Of a DNA stretch of 64,000 nt, positions 25,001-37,000 are shown in pieces. Source of the DNA: Pegea sp. RAD2-039 (Eukaryota > Chordata > Thaliacea > Salpida > Salpidae); the NCBI GenBank assembly GCA_034620365.1, contig JAQGEQ010000071.1:744001-808000 (forward strand). The letters run 5' to 3'. Within the stretch, counting starts at the first letter, position 1; every line of letters begins with the position of its first letter. A program made the position numbers and the translations under genes. The notes beneath the pieces are model-generated. The model was not told the origin of the DNA, ran no database searches, and saw nothing but the letters and a program-made list of their open reading frames with translations.

Positions 25001-28000
25001 CTGCCATGCAATTTTAACAGAGTCAATATCAATGTACATAAACTGAATCGGACCACGTGGTGTACTTGGAACATCTGTGTTGAAGGATTAAGAATTTAAC
25101 AAATTTGCATAAAATCAAACATATCTACTAAGATTGATTGCAAACAAACCTAGTACATCGACTATGATTGGATATACTTGATGACCAACTGAGTTTGTCA
25201 AGGACAGTTGGTACACTCCAGCATCACTTTTGATAACATTTTTAATTGAAAACTTTGTACATGATGATGACGAAGAAGTTTTAACACGATGTGAATCTGT
25301 TGAATAATATTTAACGATTAAGATTATTCGATGGAGAAAACTTAGAATTATGAAGTACAGGAAGAAAACTCAAAGTAATCATTTTTAGAACTTGTTACCT
25401 GAAAGTTGGTTGTCAGAATATTTCCAAGAAGTAACTGGAACAGGCTTGCCTCGAATAGGGATTGTAAGATCTAAGGTACTGCCAACTTTCAATCGGATGT
25501 TTTCCATACTTTCAACATCAGCACTTGGTATTTCTACAATACAAATAATTTTGAAATTAACAAGAGAATTAAAACTCAAAAAAGTGAACGTTAGATATTT
25601 AATACTTGGAAGCCTGATAACGAAAGTAGAAAGAGACATTTTGCTTACCAGTGTAATCTCCTGTTTTAATCGAGTAAACAACATCACTAGGTTCTCCTTG
25701 TCCAACTTGATTCACTGCTCTAACTCGAACGTTGTAAATTTTGTTTTCTTCAAGCTCAGTGATCAGAAAACTTCTAACATCACATCCGATTGGTTGAAGA
25801 CCGACAAAGTCGAGAGCTTCGTTTGTTGAAATCTCGACTAAATACGAAGTGATTGAACTTCCACCATTATGCAACGGTTCAGTCCATGAGATTTTGATTG
25901 TTTGTTTTGTAATCTGTAAAAAATATAAATGTTTCATTTGATTTCATTACAAGTGAACTGTGCTTAGGTGTTTGTACTTACTTCATCAACTGAAACATTC
26001 AATGGGGCTGTCGGAACGTGTGTGATTTTAAGTAAATCATCAGTTTCCTTAGGAACACCCATTCCATATTTGTTAAAAGCTGTTACTCGGAACTTGTAAG
26101 TTTTACCTTCTTCTAAACTTTCAGCTTTGTAATTATTTCTTGACCAGTCATTACTTAAAGTTTTCCATCTTTGCTTGACAACATCACATTGTTCAATCAT
26201 ATAACCAACAATTGTACTACATCCGTCAAACTTAGGTTCAGCCCAACATAGTACAACCGACTCTGATCTTATATCTTTGTGGATGATTGGTCCAACACAT
26301 CCGGGAGTATCAAGAATATTGATAGAGAATCTTAGTTGCTTAGTTCCTACACTGTTGGAGATCTTCAGAATGTATTTTCCACAATCTTCTCGCTTAGTGT
26401 CTTTAATGATTAGAGTTGATCGTGATTGATCAGTCGTGATTAATGCTTCAGAATTGATTGAGTATCCATCTAGTTTCGTCCATTCAGATACAGGACTTGG
26501 AGTTCCTCTAAAGGAAGCACTTAACTTCAGTTCATGACCAGCATTAATAGTAATAAGTGATTTAAAATCATCATTTAGAAGAAATTCCGGTTCTTCAAAT
26601 CGATCAACAATTTTGATAAAGTCATTGCATTCACATGGTTCACCAATTCCTGCCTTGCTTACAGCACGAACTTGCAGCTCATAAACTTCATTTGCAACGA
26701 GATCATCAACAATCATTTTACATTCTTCAATTGGTGTTTCGTTGACACGGTTCCATTCTGCTGTGTCAGTTCGATCAAACTTCTTCTTTTCAACTATGTA
26801 TCCAGTAACTGAACTTCCATTATCATTTAAAGGTGCTTCCCATTCTAATGAAGCTGAATTGTTGGTAGTATCAACCAAACGTACAATACAAGGTGGCCCT
26901 GGTGGTATGACTGGCATACAACATTCAATCAGCGGTGATACTTCACTTGCTATGCTGATGCCTGCTGCATTTTCAGCATAAGCTCTGAACTGATAAAATG
27001 AGCCTTCAGTTAAACCGACTACACGATATTGAAGATCAGAGATTGGTTCAGAGTTACATTTAGCCCATCGTGAGCCCTTGTGTAAAAGTCTTTCGACGTG
27101 ATAACCAATAATCTTACTTCCACCTTCATTGACTGGTCTTTTGTAGCCAACAGTTATTGAGTTGAAATGAGTTCTAACAGCTTCTGGTCTACCAGGTGCA
27201 TCAGGAACATTAAATTGATGGATTGCTTTAATTGGTTCAGATTGAAGGTATGGTCCCACTCCATTTTCATTTACGGCACATATTCTGAATATATAGCTTT
27301 TGTTTTCTTTTAGCTGATTTGCTTTACATCCTGTTATTTCACATTGGTTGTTAACACTCGTCCAACTTAATTTTGTTGTATCACATTTTGTTATACAGTA
27401 ATAGAGAATTGATGAGCCACCATCATACACAGGCTTTTTCCATGATAACTTACATCCTTTTGCATAAATATCTTTTACTTCTACAGGTCCATCCGGTGCT
27501 CCAGGTGTATCTTTAACAATTATATTTATTGTACTTCTATCTTCTCCATGGTTGTTGGTTGCGATTACAGCATAATTTCCTGCATCTTCTCTATTGATGG
27601 ATGTGTAAGTAAGTGATGAGGATGATTTTGTTGTGGATATTTTATGTGTTGTTCCCTCAATTGTTGAATCATTTTTCTTCCATTCAATGCTTGGATTTGG
27701 CGAGCCGCTAAATGATGCTGTTAATTGCAGAGCTTTTCCGGAATCAATTTTGATTTCTTTTTCATCTCTCAAAATTGATACTTGTGGTGGGTTGCTGAAG
27801 CATTTAAATATAACTGGTCCGCATACTTCAGAATAGAGCCCAAGTATTCCACTTTTGTTTTTAGCCTTCACTCTAAGCTCGTATGTAGCTAGACGTACAA
27901 GATCTTTTATTTCGTATTCACACTCATCAACAAACTCATAATTGCATCTGATCCATTTTTTGTCAATATTGCATTTTTTCTCGATTATATAACTTGCAAT

Positions 28001-31000
28001 AGGAGAGCCTCCGTCAAGTAAAGGTGCTTTCCAAACAAGTACTATCGATTGTTCAGTAATATCGAGAACTTGTAAATCAGTTGGTTCACTAATTACTGCA
28101 GTTGCAATAAATGTGTCGCTTAAGTTACTTGGTTCACTAGAACCCACTTCATTTTCTGCTATCACTCGTACTTGATATTGTGCGCCTTTGACTAAACCTA
28201 ATGAGAAAAAAACTGTATGAGCATCTTAAACGTACTGAGTTATAATAAGTACTGAAGAATTTGATATTTTGGTAGAGCTTTAAATCATGTAAGAATTTTT
28301 AAAACGTTGATTTTTATAAATTTAAATCATAAATAAGTTTTATAACTTTACATGTTTAAATTTATAAAATTTATTTCTACAATTTTTCATATAATTTTAA
28401 AATTTGAATCCTTATAAGCTAACTAACAAGTTTATTATTTATCTTAAAATTATTAATCCTTGTGTAACTTTATGTACCTTTTATTGTGTAGTTGCAGCGG
28501 ACCACAGATTTTTTGTTGTCTCTTATCCATAAAATGGTATTTTTCTCTTTTCGTTCTATGTGATAAACGACATTCCCTGGAGCACTTCTTGGAGCCTCCC
28601 ATGAAATATATGCGCTGTTTCTAGTAATCTTGTTCGCTACTGGTTTACCAGGTTGTCCAGGAATACCTGAAATTTTTATATGTATATAACTCAAAAAAGA
28701 ATTAGGTGTAAAATTAGTGGAATAATGAAAAACAATTTTATTTAAAGGGACAACTTACTGAAGCTATAATCAATTAGACAGGTTTTTGATAGCAGAGGTT
28801 TACCGCATCCGATGGCATTTTCAGCTGACACTTTGAACTGATATGATTCTTGTCGATTCAATTGACCAAACTATTAATATAAGCAGTTAAGTCATTATTT
28901 TCAAATATTCATAAAGCTAGAAATTAGGTGTGCTATCATAAATTCATCAAATTATAATAAATCATAACATTCACAAATTTTAAATTTGTCATAAAAATGG
29001 GGAAATATACTTTTAATGTAATACGTATAAGGAGAAGCACAAAAGTTAGCCTTAGTTAGTATTTTGATGCTCATAGAAGTATGTCTTTAAAACATTTCTA
29101 ATTATCAGAGCTAAAATTCATCATTGAGACAAAAGTGGTTAGGTGTTGTTGAGCATTACATTTATACAAATCAAAATGCTAAATTGATTCAATTATCGTT
29201 TAGTTAAACGTTACGTAAGGTTTGATCAAGCAAAAATTTTAACACGCTACCAAATATGCACGCAAATAAATACTTTAATAAATGTCAGTAAGACTTAATG
29301 TGGTTCCGTAAACGCAAGGCAAACTAAAATATGAAATTGGAAATGAGAAAAATACGAAATTAAAAACTACATCAAATTTTTCTACAAATTTTCTTACCTT
29401 ATATCTAACTCGGGCTGTCGATCCTGTAACAGATGACCATGTATCTTGACCATATTTTCGATAATTGACAACATATCCAGTTATATTAGTTCCTCCATCG
29501 TCTAAAGGTGGCTGCCAAGTGATGGTTGCACTGCTTGCATCAACTGAAACGACTTCAATTTTTCCATGTGGTTGACCTGGTACGTCTGTATAAATAATCA
29601 TTTTTGTTAAGATATGTCAAGTAAGATTTTCATCAAGCTTTAATTCTATGACAACATCTGGGAAAAAGTTGCTACAAATCAACTTTTACTGACAAATTCA
29701 AAATTGACAATCCTTATAATTTTAATAGTCATCTGGCACAAATCAGATCAGTTTTCCTTATTACCATAGCTTTTTTGATCTACAGTTAGATTTTTTAAAC
29801 AAAAGCTTTTGGAAAAGAATATGTTTTCAATGTAGTCTGAGTGAATTAATTCTTCAATTCTTTGTCCTTACTAAGATTTATGCCATTCTAAAAATACGTT
29901 GACCAATACTACTATGTATACAGCTAATAACTCCAGCCAGGTAACAGTTTGAATTTTTATGTAGAAATGGTAGAAATGTCTTTTTAAATTTTTTAAATTT
30001 TTTTTTTCATAAAAACTTTTGAAAAGCTTCATGAAAACATTTGAAAAAACAAATAGAATCAGTAACTCACCAAGAACATCAACTAATATATCATAACTAC
30101 TTCTTCCAAGTGAATTTTCTAGTGATAACTTGTATGTTCCACTATCAGATCTTTTTAAGTTGTTTATTTGAAGAATTGCATGCGAACTACTAGTTGCTAA
30201 CTTTGCTCGTTTTTCATCTAAACATAAATTTTCACAAAATGATTTAACTTTTAATTCTTTAACAAGTAGATACGTTTCAGAAGTTATTATAATTTTTCTG
30301 ATTCAGAAAAATATATGAAAAGCTGATATTGAAAATACTCATGTAGAAGTAATTGTAACAAACTTTAACTCATTATTCGAACTTTTTTACAATTTTATAT
30401 AAAGTTGGATTATTTTATATAATTTAAAATTTTTACCTTTTAAATTTTTCCCATCTATTTCCCATGATGCTAAAGGTGTTGGGTTTCCTGATATTGGCAA
30501 GGATACTTTTAGAGTTGTATTTGCTTTGCAAGTAATTTTTCTATAGCTAGAAACATCAGCAGAAGGAGATTCTGAAAAATATTGTTGATTATTCTAACAG
30601 TTTCAAAATACTTTACATAAATCACAAAATAATAAATGTATTAAACAAGAAAAAATAACTATTTAAAGGAATGTAATGAACTAATTACTATAACTACCTC
30701 GGTAATCACGTATATGAACTGAGCGTAAAGCTGGACATGGCTCTCCACTACCGATCTCGTTCACTGCTTTTACTTGTATATCGTATTTGGAATTTTCAAC
30801 TAAGCCAGTTATTGTGTAGCTACGACTCTCTGAGTTGAGTTGTGCATGACATTCAAAGTTACTATTTTCTTCAGGAGAGACTTCAACAATATATGAAGTG
30901 ATAGGACTTCCACCATTATGTTCGGGAGTATCCCAACAAATTGCTGCACTATTGGTGGTAATCTAGATACATTAAAAACCAAGTGAGAAAAAACAAGCTA

Positions 31001-34000
31001 TTTTAGCACAGATTTTTGTGAACTAAAAACAGTGACTAATTTCTATCAGCAACATATTATTAGCAAAATGTTGATGTGAGTATTTATATAAGTAACAAAG
31101 CTATATCTACCTCTTTAATGTCTAGATTCAATGGGGCTGTCGGAACGTGTGTGATTTTAAGTAAATCTTCAGTTTCCTTAGGAACACCCATTCCATATTT
31201 GTTAAAAGCTGTTACTCGGAACTTGTAAGTTTTACCTTCTTCTAAACTTTCAGCTTTGTAATTATTTCTTGACCAGTCATTACTTAAAGTTTTCCATCTT
31301 TGCTTGACAACATCACATTGTTCAATCATATAACCAACAATTGTACTACATCCGTCAAACTTAGGTTCAGCCCAACATAGTACAACCGACTCTGACCTTA
31401 TGTCTTTGTAGGTGATTGGTCCAACACATCCGGGAATATCAAGAATATTGATAGAGAATCTTAGTTGCTTAGTTCCTACACTGTTGGAGATCTTCAGAAT
31501 GTATTTTCCACAATCTTCTCGCTTAGTGTTTTTAATGATTAGATTTGATCGTGATTGATCAGTCGTGATTAATGCTTCAGAATTGATTGAGTATCCATCT
31601 AGTTTTGTCCATTCAGATACAGGACTTGGAGTTCCTCTAAAGGAAGCACTTAACTTCAGTTCATGGCCAGCATTAATAGTAATAAGTGATTTAAAATCAT
31701 CATTTAGAAGAAATTCCGGTTCTTCAAATCGATCAACAATTTTGATAAAGTCATTGCATTCACATGGTTCACCAATTCCTGCCTTGTTTACAGCACGAAC
31801 TTGCAGCTCATAAACTTCATTTGCAACGAGATCATCAACAATCATTTTACATTCTTCAATTGGTGTTTCGTTGACACGGTTCCATTCTGCTGTGTCAGTT
31901 CGATCAAACTTCTTCTTTTCAACTATGTATCCAGTAACTGAACTTCCATTATCATTTAATGGTGCTTCCCATTCTAATGAAGCTGAATTGTTGGTAGTAT
32001 CGACTAAACGTACAATGCAAGGTGGTCCTGGCTGTTTAGCTTCCATTAAACAAGATATTTGAGAGCAGGCTTCGCTAGGAGCACTTAATCCGGCTGCATT
32101 TTCTGCGTAAACTCTAAATTCATACATTGAACCTTCTGCTAAGCCAGTAATTCGATACTGTAAATCACTGATAGGCTCCTCATTGCACTTAGCCCATCGT
32201 GATCCGTTGTTCTTTAGCCTTTCAACGTGATATCCAATGATTTTACTTCCACCATTATTCGTAGGCTCGTTGTAAGCAACAGTAATTGAATTGAAATGAG
32301 TTCTGATACAGTACGGTTTTCCTGGTTGGCCTGGTACAGTAAACTGATTACATACTTTAATTTTTGAAGAGACTATCGCTTCCCCGGCACCGTATTTATT
32401 TACAGCTGCAATTTTAAATACATATTCTGCATTTTCTTTCATTTTTGTTGATCTAACTTTTAGTTTTTCACAATTAGAACTAACAACTGACCAACTAAGC
32501 TTTGAAATGTCACACCTTGATACAGTATAATGTGAAACTACATTTCCTCCATCTAGTAATGGCTTTTTCCAAGATACAATACAACTAGTTGATTTAACAT
32601 CACTAAATGTCACCGGACCTTCAGGTGCTGCTGGTGTGTCAAGTACTTTGACATTTATTTTTTTAGTATCTGTACCACTAGAGTTTGCAACCTGAATTAT
32701 GTATTGACCAGTATCTGTTCTATTTGTTTCATCTATTAGAAGTTGTGAAGATTTTCGTTTGGTTTTTATTGCTACACGTCTATCATCAGTTAATAAATTG
32801 TCTTTATTTTCTGATTTAATCCAAGTAACATCAGGCTTAGGACTCCCTGCCACAGCTGCCTTAATTTTTAATGTTTCACCGCACTTAATTTCAATGTCTT
32901 TAGGATTGCAAAACTCTACTACAGGAGCCATTTCAGTTATTTCAAATGTAATAGGCCCAAATATTTCAGATGGGGGACTAACTATTCCCTTTGCATTACT
33001 TGCAGTTACTCTGAAATCATAATCAAGCTTTCTTACAAGCTCAATCACTTCATATTCACAATTGACCAAGGTATCGTAATTGCAAATAGTCCATTTGCCA
33101 TTTGGATGGAATCTTTTCTCCACTGTGTAGCTAGCTATTGCAGCACTACCAGTATTATGTGGTTCTTTCCATTCAAGAATGATGGATGATTTTGTAATCT
33201 CTGCAACCTTGAGATCTTGTGGTTGAGATACTTGTTCAGCCACAAGGAATGGCTGACTACATTCACTAGGGTTACTTTGCCCTGCCTCATTTTCTGCAAT
33301 TATTCGAACTTGGTATTGAATACCCTCTATAAGACCTACAAATGAAATTGGTTCAGACAATAATGTAAATCACTTGTTTAAGTTTGTTATGACTAACCTT
33401 TAATTGTGTATTTACATTTAGTTAAAGGAATATCATTATCTTTGTGCCAAAGTAAGCTGTTTCGTTCCTTCTTCTCTACATAGTATCCATTTACCATCGA
33501 TCCAGATGTGGGTAATCCCCAATTAATTTGAGCAGAGTTGTCATTTATTGAACTGACCTTTGGCTTTCCAGGTGGATTAGGGACAGCTGTAAGATGATTG
33601 TTTTATCTATTTTTTCATTATTGAATAGGCATAAACATACTGAATTCATAATCAGGGGTACATTTATCAGATATCAAAGGAATACCACAACCAAGTCGGT
33701 TTTCAGCTATCACTCTAAATAGGTAAGACGTTTGTCTCTGAAGTTTTGTAATCTGTTTAAAAATAAAATAATAAAATAATTATATGTCTCAAAATGAATA
33801 GCTGATATTTGAAAGTACCTTAAGCCACGTCTTTGAGGTTAATGATGTAGCTGAAGACCATGTTTCATTACCAACTTGCTTATAATCAACAACATAACCA
33901 GTTATTGGACTACCTCCATCATCTGCAGGTGGCTGCCATATTATTGTTACGTTATCAGCATCAATTGTACTAAATCTTATAGGGCCTACAGGAGGTCCAG

Positions 34001-37000
34001 GAACATCTGAAATATGTTTACTTTTTTAATCAAGGTCAACAAACATTTATGCTGTGATCAATTTAATTGATAATGTTTTACTTTTATTAATATACGGTTA
34101 AGTAATTGTGATTAAACTCTTACACGTCTGTATACTTTTCATTTAGCTGAAATATGTGGCTAAAATATCATTAGCAGTTATTTGTAAAAAAGACAAATTA
34201 CTATAACAAAATCTAGTTGATTACAACAAGTTTACCAATAACATCCAATTTAACAGTATAAGTGTTGGATCCACTAGAATTTGTTAAGACAAGATCATAT
34301 TTGCCAGAATCTCCCCTCTTCAAGTTATTGATTTTTAAACAAGCATGTGTTGATGATGTTGGTAATCTTACACGGCCTTCATCTAAGTTATCAGAATTAT
34401 TTATTAAAAACTATTCTATACAATCAATCCAGGCATAAACTAATAAATCATAAGAAATGTACAATACACAAAGTCATAAACTGACCAAAAAGTTGCAGCC
34501 CATCAAGTTTCCATAAAATATTTGGCTTAGGTTTACCAGAAATTAATATTTTCACATCTAGCAAGGAACCAGTTTTTAAAATAATATTCTTTCTTCCCAC
34601 TAAATCAGCAGTTGGTAGTTCTAAAAAAAGTTTCAAATCCTGGTATTAAATTCAAAGTCACATTTATGTACGTTCATGATTAAAACTTTTTATTACTATC
34701 ATATTAAACTATTTTACAAGACATTACTTCAGCACTGTTAATCAACATAAAAGATTTAAGTTGTTTTCTTCGATTAGATATTGTTGGTTTACCTGAATAA
34801 TCACGTATAAGCACCGATGAAAGTCTATCATTAGCTTCTCCTGAACCGTTCTCGTTTATTGCCATAACTTTTACAGCATACTTTGCACCTTGTTCGAGGT
34901 TTTGTATAACACAATAAGTATCAGTTACTTCTTTATAAATATCAAATTTGTTTTCTTCTGCTCGAGAAATTTCTACCAAATAAGATGTAATTGGAGAACC
35001 TCCGTCATGTAATGGTTTTGTCCATGATATTGTCATCCCATTGTCATTTATCTATAAAGTGTTAAATACATGAGTGAAAAGTTTGAAATTTATCGCTTTA
35101 CAATTTCTTTTTGTCATATAACAGAAAATTTCGAGCAATTTTTGTATTATATTTGTTATCAAATTGAGCAATTAAGTGAAAATCTAATAACTAACTTCAT
35201 TTGCAGCAACGTTTTCTGGAATAGAAGGCACTTGTGTTGCTTTCACAGCTTCATCTGTTACACGAGGTTCTCCAGAACCATGTTTGTTTACAGCAGTTAC
35301 TTGGAAAACATAACTTCGACCTTGTGTTAAATCTGGCACTTTGTAGAATGTTCGTGTGCAATCTGCAGTTACTTTATCCCATCGAGTTGAGTTTGCTTCA
35401 CGCTTTTCAACTATGTACCCTTCAATCATCGTAAAACCATCGTTTTCAGGTGGACTCCAGTGAATCAAAATGTTATCAGATTGAATGTGTTTGCATTCAA
35501 TTGGTCCTACTTTTCCAGGTGGACCTACAACTTTGACTGTAAATATCAATTTTTTGCTTCCTTTCTTGCTTGTAATTGTTACTGAATATCTTCCAGTATC
35601 ATTAAGACGAGCATTAGCTATGTAAAGACTACTTGTTGAAGCAGTACTGGTTAAAACTGCTTCTTCATTGACTTTTTGATTATCTAATTTTTCCCAAAAG
35701 ACATCTGGAGTCGGATTACCAGTAAAGTTGACTTCGAGGTTCAGTTTTCGGCCATAAAACACTGTTAAGTGTGATTTAAAATCATTACTTAAATCAAAAT
35801 CAGGCTCTTGTAGTTTTTCATTTGGTGTAACTATGTCAATGCATTCACAGGCTTCGCCAGCACCTGCTTTATTAACAGCGCGAACTCTCATTTCTAGATC
35901 AACTCCAGTTTTTAGATTAGGAATTATCATTTCAAGCTCATCAAGTGGCTTATCATTAACTGGCAACCATTCCTCTTCATCAGTGAGATCAAAAACTTTC
36001 TTTTCTATCAAATAACCAATAATGTCACTTCCGTTATCGCTGAAAGGAGCTTCCCATTTTAGCATGACACTATCAGCCGTTGTACCAATCAGCTTAACTA
36101 AGCTTGGTGGACCTGGTGGCATCATTGGTTGTTGGCATTCAATTAGTGGTGAAACTGGACTAGAATTACTCATACCAGCGGCATTCTCTGCATATACTCT
36201 AAATTCATACGATGCACCTTCGATTAATCCAGTTATACGGTATTGAAGATCATCAATAGGCTCTTCATTACACCTCACCCATCTCGAACCATTATTTTTC
36301 ATCCTCTCTACATGATAACCAATAATTTTACTTCCTCCATTATTTACTGGCTCGCTAAAAGCAACAGTTATAGAGTTGAAATGAACTCGAACAGCTTCTG
36401 GTTTCCCTGGAGCGTCAGGTACACCAAAACGATGCCTAGCTACAACTTTTACTGACTGAAGAGCCGGTCCAACACCATATTTGTTTACTGCTTGAACCTT
36501 GAATACATATTCATGTCCTTCAATAAGTTTATTTACCCTTAACGATAAATCTTCACATATGTTGTTGATAGTTGTCCAATTTAATTTAGTTGTATCACAT
36601 TTTGATACAATGTAGTGTTTTACATCAGCACCCCCATTTAGCAGAGGCTTATTCCAGGATATCTGCATCGAAGTGGATGTTATATCGTTAAACTCTACTG
36701 GTCCTTCTGGCTTTGATGGAGAGTCAAACACTATCACATTTACAGAAGCTGTATCTTTGCCTGCTATATTTGATACAGTAAGTTTAAAATTTCCAGTATC
36801 ATCACGACTTGCAGAGTTAACTAATATAGTAGATAGTGATCTTGTTGTAGTGACTTCTACTCTAGAGTCTTCTGTCAACGATTCATTGTTAAGTTTGCTC
36901 CAAATAGCTTCTGGTTTTGGTACACCAGTAATCTTAGCTGTTAGTTGAATTGGTGCCCCAGCATCAACTTCATTTATTGGTGAACTTATAAATTCAACAG

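Larger units (their letters stand above)
5476..27272 (-). repeat. Young tandem array: about five near-identical 4.2-kb in-frame copies of one titin super-repeat
   Basis: Units J (from d3), K, L, M, N and O (to d5) align along their whole length, exons and introns included, with only about one or two differences per hundred bases in the stretches compared by eye. Exon starts recur at 23955, 19710, 15507, 11303 and 7055, a period of 4203-4248 bp. Small period differences come mostly from one intron (401, 402, 444, 444, 446 bp). Each copy adds exactly 3252 coding bases (3249 in J). Such identity in introns means recent duplication or ongoing DNA-level homogenisation. Edges lie inside Fn3 domains at both ends. 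Confidence 0.93.
23852..28093 (-). repeat. Titin super-repeat, unit J (7 introns, 4242 bp genomic, 3249 bp spliced)
   Basis: Hybrid unit: d1, d2 and part of d3 are old and diverged, the rest belongs to the young array. Introns are 68, 115, 102, 75, 107, 444 and 82 bp. Some variants in its small exons match unit M (LDFVGL, SMENIRL) and others unit K (VTSWKYSDN), so it is itself a mosaic. Confidence 0.91.
28094..33231 (-). repeat. Titin super-repeat, unit I (7 introns, 5138 bp genomic, 3261 bp spliced)
   Basis: Standard 11 domains. Introns are 148, 126, 219, 485, 527, 92 and 280 bp, longer than in the adjacent young array and not alignable to it by eye. It is old sequence with a young patch at 31127-32030. 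Confidence 0.9.

Noticed and set aside
5476..27272. CRISPR array, transposon array or satellite
   Set aside because: The repeats are coding units with introns and a protein-domain register. No terminal repeats, transposase, or spacer structure is present.
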